From positions 54,451 through 118,450 of the forward strand of contig CAYOLG010000012.1 in assembly GCA_964404745.1 (NCBI GenBank): 64,000 nucleotides of DNA. The letters run 5' to 3'. Source of the DNA: Pelagisphaera sp964404745 (GTDB lineage: Bacteria; Verrucomicrobiota; Verrucomicrobiia; Opitutales; Opitutaceae). The number at the start of each line of letters is the position of its first letter. The stretch's first letter is position 1. The translations under genes and the position numbers were made by a program. The notes under the pieces were generated by a model. It saw only the letters and a list, made by a program, of their open reading frames with translations. It did no database searches and was not told the DNA's origin. Positions 26,457-34,665 of this stretch are shown here, piece after piece.

Positions 26457-28244
26457 CTACCGACTTCCGCCGCCCAACGCATAGGCTCTGTCTCGATTCA
26501 CGGGAGTGATAGCAAAATAAGGTATCAGTTTTTCCGCTACATTTTTGAAAGCAGGTACCGCGGCGCTGCCGCCGGAAACCGGCATGCCGCTGCGGGAACC
26601 ATCGACAATTACCGTGATCGCCAGCTCTGGATCACTTGCGGGAAAGAACCCCGAAAACGAGCCGATGTGACTCTGCGACGAGTAACGTCCATTGACAATT
26701 TTCTGGGCTGTACCCGTTTTGCCCGCAACCTGATAGCCAGGTATTGCAGCCTTGAACGCTGTCCCTCCCTCTGAAACTGTCTTCACTAGCAATTCAGACA
26801 TAGTCCGCGCCGTTTGGTTCGAGATGACCCGCCTCCGGGCCATAGGCCCAAAACTGACCGCCTCTTTGCTATCAGTGTCCAATATCCTTGAAACGACCTG
26901 GGAACGCATAAGCAATCCGCCATTAGCGATGGCCGCCATCGCATAGTGGGTTTGCAGCGGCGTTGCTGAAATAGCGTGCCCCATAGTCATTCGTGTCAGT
27001 GTGAGGCCATCCCATTTTCGAACTGGATTGAGAATGCCCCGCGACTCGACCCCCACATCCAATCCGGTCTTCTCGCCAAATCCGAACTTCTTCACATAGT
27101 CGTAAAACCCATTCGACCCGACAAGCGCTCCCAACTGGGCGGCTCCTCGATTGGAAGATTTAGCCACTATATCCTCAACGGTGAGTATGCCGAACGGCTT
27201 CCAGTCCTTGGGCAGCGTTGCCACGTAGCCATTGGGCATCCGCAAAGTGGGGATCGAACAGTCAAAATAAGTATCCACCGAAACAAGTCGCTCTTCCAGA
27301 GCCGCGCTGGCCGCCACAATCTTGAAAGTCGACCCCGGCTCAATGGGGTCTGTCATGGCTCGATTCTTATGAGTCGATTCGTCAAATTTGGTATAGCGGT
27401 TCGGATCGAAGGTCGGGTAATTCGCCAATCCTAGTATGAATCCAGTGTAGGGGTCGGTAACAATAATGCATGCCGACTCAGGATCGAATGTCTCCGCGAT
27501 CCTACCGAGCTCCAGTTCGATTTGATGCTGAACGTAGGGGTCTATCGACAAGGCCAAATTCATCCCATCCCGTGGAGGGACATAGCGGCGACGAAACTGG
27601 GCCATTTCCATTCCGGCCGTAACCTCCGACTCTCTCCATCCTCGCTGGCCGCTCAAATAAAAATCGAATTCCCGCTCTACGCCGAGGACCGCTTCCCCAT
27701 CGTGCCTCACCAAACCTACAATATGAGAGGCCAAATAATTTTTCGGGTAAACTCTCTCGTATTTTCGCGTTCCATACAACCCAGAGATGCCTAGTTCCAA
27801 GATACGATCGTATAGCTTCTCTTCCACCCTTCGGCTCAAAAGTCTCCAGCGATCCCTTCTCGAGGATTCGTCCCCAATGAGCTCCCCATTCTTCGCTCCG
27901 AAAACTGACTCTACTCGGGCTAATTCCAAGCCCAAGAGCTGAGAGAGCTGAGGCAATTTGTCCAAATCCTCTCTTTTGAGAGCGACCGGATCGATACCGA
28001 TCTCCAGCAAAGTCTTGCTAGTGGCAAACAACTCGCGGTCCCCATTGAGGTCGTAAGAGAAGATGTCCCCCCTCCGCGAATTTAACGGTATCAGGCGATA
28101 GCGGCTGTTCTCAAGCTCTTCTATTAGCTTAGGCGCTTCGAGAACGTGGAGCTCGAACAGACGGTAGCCAATCGCCCCGTAGCCAACCAGAATGCCTAGG
28201 GCGAGAGTCCAAAACCTTATTCGCGGGGCAAAACCTTTAGCCAT
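26457..28244 (-). CDS. ftsI: Septal class B penicillin-binding protein FtsI (PBP3)
   Basis: Monofunctional transpeptidase of 595 residues that cross-links septal peptidoglycan with FtsW. One N-terminal membrane helix (about 10-28) precedes the pedestal domain (RRGDIFSYDLNG) and the transpeptidase domain. Catalytic motifs are STFK with Ser305 and Lys308, SSN at 363-365 and KTGTAQ at 509-514. No PASTA domains. It lies between ftsL and murE as in most dcw clusters. Confidence 0.95.
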   Translation of the reverse strand: MAKGFAPRIRFWTLALGILVGYGAIGYRLFELHVLEAPKLIEELENSRYRLIPLNSRRGDIFSYDLNGDRELFATSKTLLEIGIDPVALKREDLDKLPQLSQLLGLELARVESVFGAKNGELIGDESSRRDRWRLLSRRVEEKLYDRILELGISGLYGTRKYERVYPKNYLASHIVGLVRHDGEAVLGVEREFDFYLSGQRGWRESEVTAGMEMAQFRRRYVPPRDGMNLALSIDPYVQHQIELELGRIAETFDPESACIIVTDPYTGFILGLANYPTFDPNRYTKFDESTHKNRAMTDPIEPGSTFKIVAASAALEERLVSVDTYFDCSIPTLRMPNGYVATLPKDWKPFGILTVEDIVAKSSNRGAAQLGALVGSNGFYDYVKKFGFGEKTGLDVGVESRGILNPVRKWDGLTLTRMTMGHAISATPLQTHYAMAAIANGGLLMRSQVVSRILDTDSKEAVSFGPMARRRVISNQTARTMSELLVKTVSEGGTAFKAAIPGYQVAGKTGTAQKIVNGRYSSQSHIGSFSGFFPASDPELAITVIVDGSRSGMPVSGGSAAVPAFKNVAEKLIPYFAITPVNRDRAYALGGGSR

Positions 28245-28251
28245 CTACTCC

Positions 28252-28635
28252 TCAATTGCCGGATAGCGCCGACGCAGTGAAAAGAGCGTTGGCTGATTTT
28301 TCGTAGAGCCGTTTTTCTACATTCTCCTCGACATGGACGATTTGCGTAAACGCCGGCTCTTGGAGATTAAGCCCATGCTCGCGATTCAACTCCAACAGCT
28401 TATCCGTAGACATAGCGACAGCCAATTCGACATCAAGCTGGGCATGTACCCGCCTCTCCTCTACAATCTTTTGTTCAATCGATTGCAGATGGTTAGCGGT
28501 AATGGATGTTTGGTGTCGCAACCAAACCGTGATCAAGCCTAAACCACCCACCAGGGCCAGCATGACCACCGAGTGCAGGATTATCTGGTTCAATATGCGG
28601 TTCGCCGTCCGGCTCTTTATGTTTCTACTACTCAT
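28252..28635 (-). CDS. ftsL: FtsL-like bitopic division protein
   Basis: A 127-residue protein with a basic cytoplasmic tail, one membrane helix (about 19-42: ILHSVVMLALVGGLGLITVW) and a periplasmic coiled coil (about 45-90). This is the size, topology and position, directly before ftsI, expected for FtsL, which binds FtsQ and activates FtsWI. Sequence conservation is too low for identification by motif. Start overlaps the previous stop (ATGA). Confidence 0.8.
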   Translation of the reverse strand: MSSRNIKSRTANRILNQIILHSVVMLALVGGLGLITVWLRHQTSITANHLQSIEQKIVEERRVHAQLDVELAVAMSTDKLLELNREHGLNLQEPAFTQIVHVEENVEKRLYEKSANALFTASALSGN

Positions 28636-28868
28636 CTAGCCTCGATCGAAATGGTCAAATTGTCTCCGTAAATTGGGTACTCATCTTCAAAAGAGCCTAT
28701 CGTTAGCGATGGCCCGCTCGGTCCGACTTCTCCGAATTGGCTGCAACTGAAGAGACCCCTTTCCAGGGGAAAATCGGTGGCCAATGCCACGAATTGCCGG
28801 TTTAGCGCTTCTTTAAGTGTCGCGTTGTTTTTCATTATCCTGCTACCCCTACTTTGGTATGTTTTCAT
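28632..28868 (-). CDS. Small uncharacterised dcw-cluster protein (between rsmH and ftsL)
   Basis: A 78-residue soluble protein I do not recognise. ATG at 28868 overlaps the rsmH stop (ATGA) and has AAGGAAAG about 9 bases upstream; an internal ATG at 28835 is the alternative. It has a helical start (LKEALNRQFVALATDF) and a Gly/Ser/Pro-rich, probably beta-stranded end. Its stop overlaps the ftsL start. Tight coupling on both sides argues that it is a real gene with a role in division or wall synthesis. Confidence 0.7.
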   Translation of the reverse strand: MKTYQSRGSRIMKNNATLKEALNRQFVALATDFPLERGLFSCSQFGEVGPSGPSLTIGSFEDEYPIYGDNLTISIEAR

Positions 28869-29824
28869 TTTTCCGCTTTCCTTAGCGCCCTAAGCTTCGC
28901 CGAACGGCTCCGCGAATTCGCCGCGATCTCCCTATCGCTGGCCTGAGTGGGTCGACGAGTGAGTAAATCCGCTCGCTGTTGACGCATATCTTGAGGTCGG
29001 TTGTCACCGGGAGCGGGCCTTCCGGCCCATTGCCTGAATAGATTTTTGGCGATACGATCTTCCAGGGAATGGAAGCTAATCACGCACAATCTGCCGTTCG
29101 GCTTAAGTCGCTCGAACGCGGCGGGCAATCCCTTCTCGATAGCCTCGATTTCGTTGTTAACGGCAATGCGAATGCCTTGAAAGGCTTTCGTTGCCGGATG
29201 GATTTTCGAAGCGTAGCGCTGCTTTGCCGGAATGCAGGATAGGATAAGTTCCGACAACGCCTGGGTGGTGTTGATCGGCGTTTTAGCCCTGGCTTCGATG
29301 ATGGCATCAACAATGCGACGCCAATTCTTTTCCTCTCCGTAATACTTGATGGCCTCGATCAGCTCAGGTCGGCTAGCTTTCGCCAGCCATTCCTCTGCCG
29401 ATGGCAGTCCGGATTCCTGATTCATTCGCATATCCAATGGAGCATCCTTGCGGAAAGAAAATCCGCGTTCGGTCTGATCCAATTGATACGAGGATACGCC
29501 AAAATCGAAAAGGATACCATCGAAGGGCCCTGCTTCAATCTCATCTATATCCGCAAAATTTTTGGCCTGGAACTGGAATCGTTCGCCATAGGCGTGTTCG
29601 AACTCCCGAGCTCTCTCGGCTGCTTCGGGATCTTGGTCCAGGGCGAGCACTTTCGTGTCCGCGGCATCGAGAATAAGCCGCGAGTGCCCGCCTCCCCCAA
29701 ACGTGCAATCCAGATAGTGTCTCCCGTCTCGGGGATCCAAAAAATCGATCGTTTCAGATGGCAGAACTGGCTTATGACCTTCCATCAGGGCATGCGCAAT
29801 CAAGCTGTCAGCCAGTCCAATCAC
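28865..29824 (-). CDS. rsmH: 16S rRNA (cytosine-1402-N4)-methyltransferase RsmH (MraW)
   Basis: SAM-dependent methyltransferase of about 319 residues modifying C1402 in the 16S decoding centre. HKPVLPSETIDFL, DCTFGGGGHSRLIL, ALDQDPEA, DGILFDFGVSSYQLD and ISFHSLEDRIAKNLF are all family motifs. A GTG at 29824 overlaps the upstream stop; the ATG at 29785 gives the more usual N-terminus and cannot be excluded. Conserved second or third position in dcw clusters. Confidence 0.95.
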   Translation of the reverse strand: MIGLADSLIAHALMEGHKPVLPSETIDFLDPRDGRHYLDCTFGGGGHSRLILDAADTKVLALDQDPEAAERAREFEHAYGERFQFQAKNFADIDEIEAGPFDGILFDFGVSSYQLDQTERGFSFRKDAPLDMRMNQESGLPSAEEWLAKASRPELIEAIKYYGEEKNWRRIVDAIIEARAKTPINTTQALSELILSCIPAKQRYASKIHPATKAFQGIRIAVNNEIEAIEKGLPAAFERLKPNGRLCVISFHSLEDRIAKNLFRQWAGRPAPGDNRPQDMRQQRADLLTRRPTQASDREIAANSRSRSAKLRALRKAEK

Positions 29825-30069
29825 CCCTGCCGCCTGTCGCTGACAGCCATTCGCTGAGCCGCTTCATCGCGCCGCTTTTCGGCAATCTCGCGAATCTCCT
29901 GTCTTACGGTTAGCCGGTCAGGCGTTTCTTCACCAACATTCCAGGTATCGCAATGCCTGACAATTCCATACCCAAAAGTGCCTCCCATCCCGAACAACTG
30001 CAAACGGCCCAGCTTTTGTTCGCGATAACGACCCCCAACCAAACGGGACAAGGGAGTGAGAAATGACAT
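29821..30069 (-). CDS. Small uncharacterised dcw-cluster protein (between mraZ and rsmH)
   Basis: About 82 residues. ATG at 30069 is preceded by AAGGAA at suitable distance; the frame extends to 30093. The protein is basic, with a Gly/Tyr-rich N-terminal half (GMGGTFGYGIV) and a charged helical C-terminal half (VRQEIREIAEKRRDEAAQRM). No family recognised. It overlaps the rsmH start (GTGA), so coupled expression is likely. Confidence 0.65.
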   Translation of the reverse strand: MSFLTPLSRLVGGRYREQKLGRLQLFGMGGTFGYGIVRHCDTWNVGEETPDRLTVRQEIREIAEKRRDEAAQRMAVSDRRQG

Positions 30070-30107
30070 ACGGTTCGATTCCTTTTTGATCATGTGTATC
30101 TACGGGG

Positions 30108-30560
30108 TTATAGTTTCGCGCGTTTCATCAGCTTCCCTATGTCGTCATTGTTTGACTTCGGATCGATGGTCGCCCACCGCTCGGGACTCCAAATGCGAAA
30201 ATTGATCATCCGGCCAATCAGCACCGCCTCCTTGCTGATAGCCGCATGCTCGAGCAAGTCCTCCGGCATGTTCACCCTGCCCTGCTTGTCGCAACTAAAA
30301 AATGTCGCTTGAGAAAACAGCTTGTCTTGGAGCTCCTGAGCATCCTCGTCGCTTAGCTGCTGATCCTCGATTTTGTCGTAGAGCTTGGCAACTTGCTGAG
30401 GGGGCAGGACTAAGACACAACCGCTCGGATCCGGCAGGCCAAGGTAGCCATCCTCCGTATCGCCTTCAAAACGCCACTTCGAAGGAATCGCCAAGCGGTT
30501 CTTCGAGTCTAAGTTACGCTGATGCTTGCCAACGTAAATCGTTCTGGAGTGGGAAGACAT
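30108..30560 (-). CDS. mraZ: Transcriptional regulator MraZ
   Basis: AbrB-like DNA-binding protein of about 150 residues with two MraZ repeats (YVGKHQRNLDSKNRLAIPSK and FFSCDKQGRVNMPEDLL). The ATG at 30560 (MSSHSRTIYVGK) is preferred over the frame start at 30617 because the longer version would translate the operator repeats. MraZ represses or tunes its own dcw operon in other bacteria. First gene of the cluster. Confidence 0.93.
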   Translation of the reverse strand: MSSHSRTIYVGKHQRNLDSKNRLAIPSKWRFEGDTEDGYLGLPDPSGCVLVLPPQQVAKLYDKIEDQQLSDEDAQELQDKLFSQATFFSCDKQGRVNMPEDLLEHAAISKEAVLIGRMINFRIWSPERWATIDPKSNNDDIGKLMKRAKL

Positions 30561-30582
30561 TTGTTCTAAAGCTCTACAAAGT

Positions 30583-30617
30583 CCCCCAAAACTCCCCACT
30601 TCTCCCCACTCTGTCAA
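30583..30617 (-). promoter_or_regulatory. MraZ operator (three TGGGG direct repeats) and -35-like TTGACA
   Basis: Read on the - strand, TGGGG occurs three times with an exact 10-base period (TGGGGAGAAG, TGGGGAGTTT, TGGGGGACTT; A of each complement at 30608, 30598, 30588). This is the published MraZ box arrangement of short TGGG-type repeats one helical turn apart. A TTGACA lies immediately upstream at 30617-30612 as a possible -35 element; no convincing -10 was found. The site is about 25 bases before the chosen mraZ start. Confidence 0.85.
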
Positions 30618-30657
30618 AGTCTTTCGCCACTTATTCCCAACTTAAGTTTTAATAAAT

Positions 30658-30688
30658 CGCTAAGCCCCTTGGGTTTAGCGGGGTTTTT
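30658..30688 (+). terminator. Strong hairpin followed by T5 between divergent genes
   Basis: CGCTAAGCCC (30658-30667) pairs with GGGTTTAGCG (30671-30680) across a 3-base loop with one G-T pair, followed by GGG and TTTTT on the + strand. As a + strand terminator it has no gene to terminate, since mraZ is on the other strand; it may be a leader attenuator of the DUF971 operon or an insulator. Confidence 0.4.
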
Positions 30689-30786
30689 ACGGCTTTACCG
30701 CTTGAGGCGACCATTGCCATCAATTTTTGGCCGCTTTCGCTATCCTGGCGTTGAAATCGCCAATTTCCGTTCTAGAGTTCCGCTCG

Positions 30787-31086
30787 ATGATTTCGCCCAC
30801 AACCATGCAACTGATTGGCTCGGAGCTGGCGATCCAGTGGGAAGACGGGCACGAAAGCTATATCACCGCCGTATCGCTTCGGGCGAATTCGCCCAGCGCT
30901 TCCGTAGCTGGCGAGCGAGATATTCTCGGAAACCAATACGGCGGCGAACGGGGCAAGGACCACTCTCAGGTCACCATCGATTCGTGGGTACCTGTCGGCA
31001 ATTATGCCTTTCGATTTCAATTCTCAGACGGGCATAATACGGGAATATACAGCTATGAGTTGCTCCGGCGATTAGGCGACGCATGA
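30787..31086 (+). CDS. DUF971 domain protein (gamma-butyrobetaine hydroxylase N-terminal-like)
   Basis: About 99 residues from ATG at 30787; the frame extends to 30727. Family marks are LAIQWEDGHESYITAVSLR, VTIDSWVPVGNYAFRF and FSDGHNTGIYSYELLRRL, which correspond to the small domain found alone in many bacteria, sometimes linked with iron-sulphur cluster metabolism. Its function alone is not settled. The stop overlaps the next start (ATGA). Confidence 0.88.
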   Translation: MISPTTMQLIGSELAIQWEDGHESYITAVSLRANSPSASVAGERDILGNQYGGERGKDHSQVTIDSWVPVGNYAFRFQFSDGHNTGIYSYELLRRLGDA

Positions 31087-31781
31087 GCGCTTTCCTGACG
31101 GTTAAAGCAGTCACCCTCGACGCGGCAGGCACGCTGTTTTTCCCAAAGCCCTCAGTCGGAGCCATCTACAGCGAAATCGTGGCCCACTACGGGGTGGAGT
31201 TGGAGCCCGATCAGCTCGATAGTAGCTTTGCAGAAGCCTTCAAATCAGCGAAAAAAAAGGGTTCCATCGAAGATCCTGAAAAGCGCGAGTGGGAGTACTG
31301 GCGGTCAATCGTGGCCGGGGTGCTAGAGGACCTCGCGGAGCTGCCGGAAAACTTCGACGATCTATTCAGCGACCTTTGGACCGAGTTTGCCAAGGGGTCC
31401 CGGTGGAAACTAAACCCCGACGCTCGGGCGACCTTTGACCTTCTCGAAGCTCGCGGAATCTCCTGTTCCCTCCTGACAAATTGGGATCAGAGGGTGCGAA
31501 GGGTCATCCGTGACCACAATCTAGAATCCAGATTCGCCCAGCTGTTCATTTCAAGTGAAGTCGGATTCGAAAAACCCGATCGGCAGCTCTTCGACTTCGT
31601 GGCGACGAAAATGGAGCTATCTCCCAATGAAATCCTACACGTTGGAGATCACTTGAATCAGGACTATCTCGGTGCCTGTAATGCGGGATGGAATGCTCTA
31701 CTTCTAACTAGAAAGCGGACACACAATTCCGATTCCCGAACCATCGCTCGCCTGCTGGATATTCAGAATCACCTCCAGTAA
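31083..31781 (+). CDS. HAD-superfamily hydrolase (HDHD3-like)
   Basis: A 232-residue phosphatase-like protein. Motif I is DAAGTLF: the nucleophile Asp is kept, but the second, acid/base Asp is Ala, as also in phosphonoacetaldehyde hydrolases. Motif II is LLTNWD (Thr/Asn position), and motif IV is HVGDHLNQDYLGACNAGW. The cap is alpha-helical. Probably a small-molecule phosphohydrolase of unknown substrate. Coupled to the DUF971 gene by an ATGA overlap. Confidence 0.85.
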   Translation: MSAFLTVKAVTLDAAGTLFFPKPSVGAIYSEIVAHYGVELEPDQLDSSFAEAFKSAKKKGSIEDPEKREWEYWRSIVAGVLEDLAELPENFDDLFSDLWTEFAKGSRWKLNPDARATFDLLEARGISCSLLTNWDQRVRRVIRDHNLESRFAQLFISSEVGFEKPDRQLFDFVATKMELSPNEILHVGDHLNQDYLGACNAGWNALLLTRKRTHNSDSRTIARLLDIQNHLQ

Positions 31782-31815
31782 AGGCGGCTTTCGTTAGCAA
31801 TCAGCGCTTTACAGG

Positions 31816-32292
31816 ATGGGAAGTCTTCGATTCATTCCTGCGACTATGCCAGAGAGCTGCCTACATGAACGATCTTCCAAGGGGGCCATCGAGAAAGGGC
31901 TGCAACTTCAGCCTAGGTTCGATGACAATGGCTTGATCCCCTGCATCACCACCGATGCCCAAACCAACGAGGTACTGATGTTCGCATTCATGAATCGCGA
32001 GGCCCTCGAACATACCATTGAAACGGGAAAAGTCACCTACTTCAGCCGGTCACGCGGCAAACTATGGGTCAAAGGCGAATCCTCTGGGCAGACTCAAAAG
32101 CTGGTGGAACTTCGTACCGATTGCGATCAGGACGTCATTCTCTGCAAAGCCAATATTGGAGATAGCGGTGCGTCTTGCCATAACGGATACAGGTCGTGCT
32201 TTTACAGGAAGTTGAATCCGGATTCAGGCGAACTCGTCTTCGATGGAGGCGAACCCCTTTTCGACCCAGAAAAGGTGTACGGCAAGGGTTAA
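31816..32292 (+). CDS. hisI: Phosphoribosyl-AMP cyclohydrolase HisI
   Basis: Opens the purine ring of phosphoribosyl-AMP, the third step of histidine synthesis. Conserved parts are EVLMFAFMNREAL, TYFSRSRGKLWVKGE, DCDQDVILCKA with the Mg-binding Asp residues and Zn-binding Cys, and SCHNGYRSCFYR. Length 158 from ATG at 31816; ATG at 31846 is an alternative. It is a stand-alone cyclohydrolase without a HisE domain, and no other his gene is in the window. Confidence 0.95.
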   Translation: MGSLRFIPATMPESCLHERSSKGAIEKGLQLQPRFDDNGLIPCITTDAQTNEVLMFAFMNREALEHTIETGKVTYFSRSRGKLWVKGESSGQTQKLVELRTDCDQDVILCKANIGDSGASCHNGYRSCFYRKLNPDSGELVFDGGEPLFDPEKVYGKG

Positions 32293-32312
32293 CTTCGATA
32301 GAACGCCTCTCG

Positions 32313-33206
32313 ATGAAAGAATCCGCCAACTACCATCTCGGTTGCCCGGTTTGGCAATGCCGCGAATGGGCTGGAAATCTTTACGAGGCCGACGTCGATG
32401 CTAGTCGATCTCTTACGAAATACTCCAAGATTTTCAATACAGTCGAAGCCAACTCTATCTTCTACGCTATTCCAGCCCTATCGACTATCGAACGATGGAT
32501 GGCCGAATCCGAAGACGGCTTCAAGTTTTGCCCTAAATTCCCCAAAGCGATTTCCCACGAACGCCGGCTTGTCCGCGCAGAGGAGGAAACGGCCGCCTTC
32601 ATTAAAATACTGGAATCCCTCGCTCACGGGAATCGCCTAGGGCCCAGTTTCCTACAACTACCACCGTCTTTCAACGCCAACAACTACGAGCAACTTAAAG
32701 TCTTTCTTCAACAGTTGCCCAAAGATTTTGACTACGCAGTCGAACCGCGCCACATTTCCTGGTACGACAGCAGCGATAACGAGCAAAGACTTGACGAGCT
32801 GCTATCTGAACTGGGCCTAGACAAGGTGATTTTCGATAGTCGACCGCTCTTTTCGACTGATTCGCCCGACGATGACGAACAGGCAGCCCAATCCAGAAAA
32901 CCGCAAACGCCCGTGCGCAAAGTCGCCCTAAGCAACCATCCGTTTTTGCGTCTCGTCGGGCTAAACGACATTTCCGCCAACAGCCCCTGGATTAAAGAGT
33001 GGGGGCCCATCATAAACAAATGGATATTGGAAAACAAGCAGCCCTATGTTTTCGCCCATTGCCCGAACGAGGGAAACGCTCCCTATTTTGCTCGCCAGAT
33101 TCACCAGCAAATACGAAAACTGAATCCTATCCTACCCGAGTTTCCCGCTTTCGCGAGCGATCTGAAAAGAGAGAAAGAGGAACTAGAGCAACTCGATTTG
33201 TTCTGA
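32313..33206 (+). CDS. DUF72 (YecE-like) TIM-barrel protein with clamp-motif tail
   Basis: About 297 residues from ATG at 32313; the frame is open upstream only inside hisI. The core has GCPVWQCREWAGNLY, FNTVEANSIFYAIP, CPKFPKAISHER and YAVEPRHISW, characteristic of DUF72. The biochemical function is unknown. The last five residues, QLDLF, equal the beta-clamp-binding consensus and recur at the MutS C-terminus in this window. Confidence 0.9.
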   Translation: MKESANYHLGCPVWQCREWAGNLYEADVDASRSLTKYSKIFNTVEANSIFYAIPALSTIERWMAESEDGFKFCPKFPKAISHERRLVRAEEETAAFIKILESLAHGNRLGPSFLQLPPSFNANNYEQLKVFLQQLPKDFDYAVEPRHISWYDSSDNEQRLDELLSELGLDKVIFDSRPLFSTDSPDDDEQAAQSRKPQTPVRKVALSNHPFLRLVGLNDISANSPWIKEWGPIINKWILENKQPYVFAHCPNEGNAPYFARQIHQQIRKLNPILPEFPAFASDLKREKEELEQLDLF

Positions 33207-33308
33207 CCTGCCGAATGGAAGCAAAATAGGGGGGGATAGCGTTCATTCCTGAACAACGCCCCTCCCACTGAATCCAAATTACCGCATACTACGAACCTAC
33301 CTACACCT

Positions 33309-34535
33309 ATGGCCGAAACTCCATCGCGTCTCGCAACTTTTTTCATATCGCTCGCTTTACTAGTCACAGCGAGGGGCTTTGAGCCGACCGAGGACGGTCT
33401 CTACGCTGTATTCGATACCTCCGAAGGCGAGTTCACTGCCGCTCTCTACTTCGAGCAAGTCCCCATTACCGTCGCTAACTTCGTCGGCTTAGCGGAGAAT
33501 TCCATCTCCCATTTCGATGTCACCACCGGAGAAGCCCAAAACAAGCCGTTTTACAATGGCCTGACCTTCCACCGCATAATTGGCAACTTCGTTATCCAAG
33601 CGGGCTCACCAAACGGAACGGGTAGCGATGGTCCCGGATATTCTTTTGCCGACGAGATCGAGACGGATTTGAAGCACAACGCCAAAGGCATTCTTTCCAT
33701 GGCCAACGCCGGACCCAACACCAATGGAAGCCAATTCTTCATCACGCTTTCTTCAGAAACGGCGACCCACCTGGACGGACGCCACGCCGTTTTCGGACTT
33801 GTGGTCGATGGAATTAACGTGGTTGACGCGATTGGATTGGCTCCAACGAATACAGGTGGAGCGCCCATCACCCCAATAACCATCAATTCAGTAAGCATCC
33901 TAAGGGTGGGAGCGGCTGCAGCCGCTTTCCAAGCCACAGACTATATGCGGCCGTTCCAAGTCGAGGTTCAACCAAGTATTGAGATCGCCGATGACGGATC
34001 CGCAAGCGTTTCCTTTCCCAGATCTGAAACTCTGGACTACTTCCTATACCGGACTCTGGATTTCCAAGAGAGGGAGGGGCCCCACCGTCTACTGTGGGAT
34101 TCCGAATCACCGGAAATCATCGAACACGAAATCGAGCTTCCCGAGCCCAACGGCGCACCTGTTTTCTACTACTATTCTGAACTCGCTTTACCCTGGCTGG
34201 AATCCAATCCAGGCTTCACCGTCACCTTCGAACTGCCTGCCGAGTCTGGTTTCGGACCCCATACAGTAAATCTCGGAGATGATTTCAAAGGCACGTTTAC
34301 ATCCGTATTCAATCCCGATGAATCCTTGGAATGCGACTACGCGTGGTACGACTTGGGAAATCGCATTCAGATCTATTTCTTTTTCCCCTTCGAATCTTGG
34401 TACGAGGTCCAAGTTCATTTGGACAAGGATAGCTTGGACGCTGAAACCGCTTTCATGACCGTGAATGATCCTTTTTGGAATCAGGACTTCTCGCACACAG
34501 GAGCCTTTTCATTCGCCCCAACCGAGACACCCTAA
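33309..34535 (+). CDS. Exported cyclophilin-type peptidyl-prolyl isomerase with extra C-terminal domain
   Basis: A 408-residue protein with a signal-like N-terminus (residues 5-22), a cyclophilin domain (about 30-195) and about 200 further residues. The isomerase domain carries FHRIIGNFVIQAGSP with the catalytic Arg, NTNGSQFFITL and LDGRHAVFGLVVDG. The C-terminal part is acidic, aromatic and apparently beta-rich, of no family I recognise. Probably periplasmic or secreted folding aid. Confidence 0.87.
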   Translation: MAETPSRLATFFISLALLVTARGFEPTEDGLYAVFDTSEGEFTAALYFEQVPITVANFVGLAENSISHFDVTTGEAQNKPFYNGLTFHRIIGNFVIQAGSPNGTGSDGPGYSFADEIETDLKHNAKGILSMANAGPNTNGSQFFITLSSETATHLDGRHAVFGLVVDGINVVDAIGLAPTNTGGAPITPITINSVSILRVGAAAAAFQATDYMRPFQVEVQPSIEIADDGSASVSFPRSETLDYFLYRTLDFQEREGPHRLLWDSESPEIIEHEIELPEPNGAPVFYYYSELALPWLESNPGFTVTFELPAESGFGPHTVNLGDDFKGTFTSVFNPDESLECDYAWYDLGNRIQIYFFFPFESWYEVQVHLDKDSLDAETAFMTVNDPFWNQDFSHTGAFSFAPTETP

Positions 34536-34665
34536 CCCTAACCTCGAAAAGCGTCTCCCTAGTTAAGTCAGGCCAGGGCTTCTAGCCCGTGTCCGCGTAA
34601 CGGTTTTCTCGATGAGCTCTTGCTTCCCTCGCTGAGGGAGGGCAATACTGCTTGTCTCTAAGCCC

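Noticed and set aside
33228..33275. GC-rich imperfect hairpin after the DUF72 gene as a terminator
   Set aside because: Pairing is interrupted and no T-tract follows, so support is too weak.
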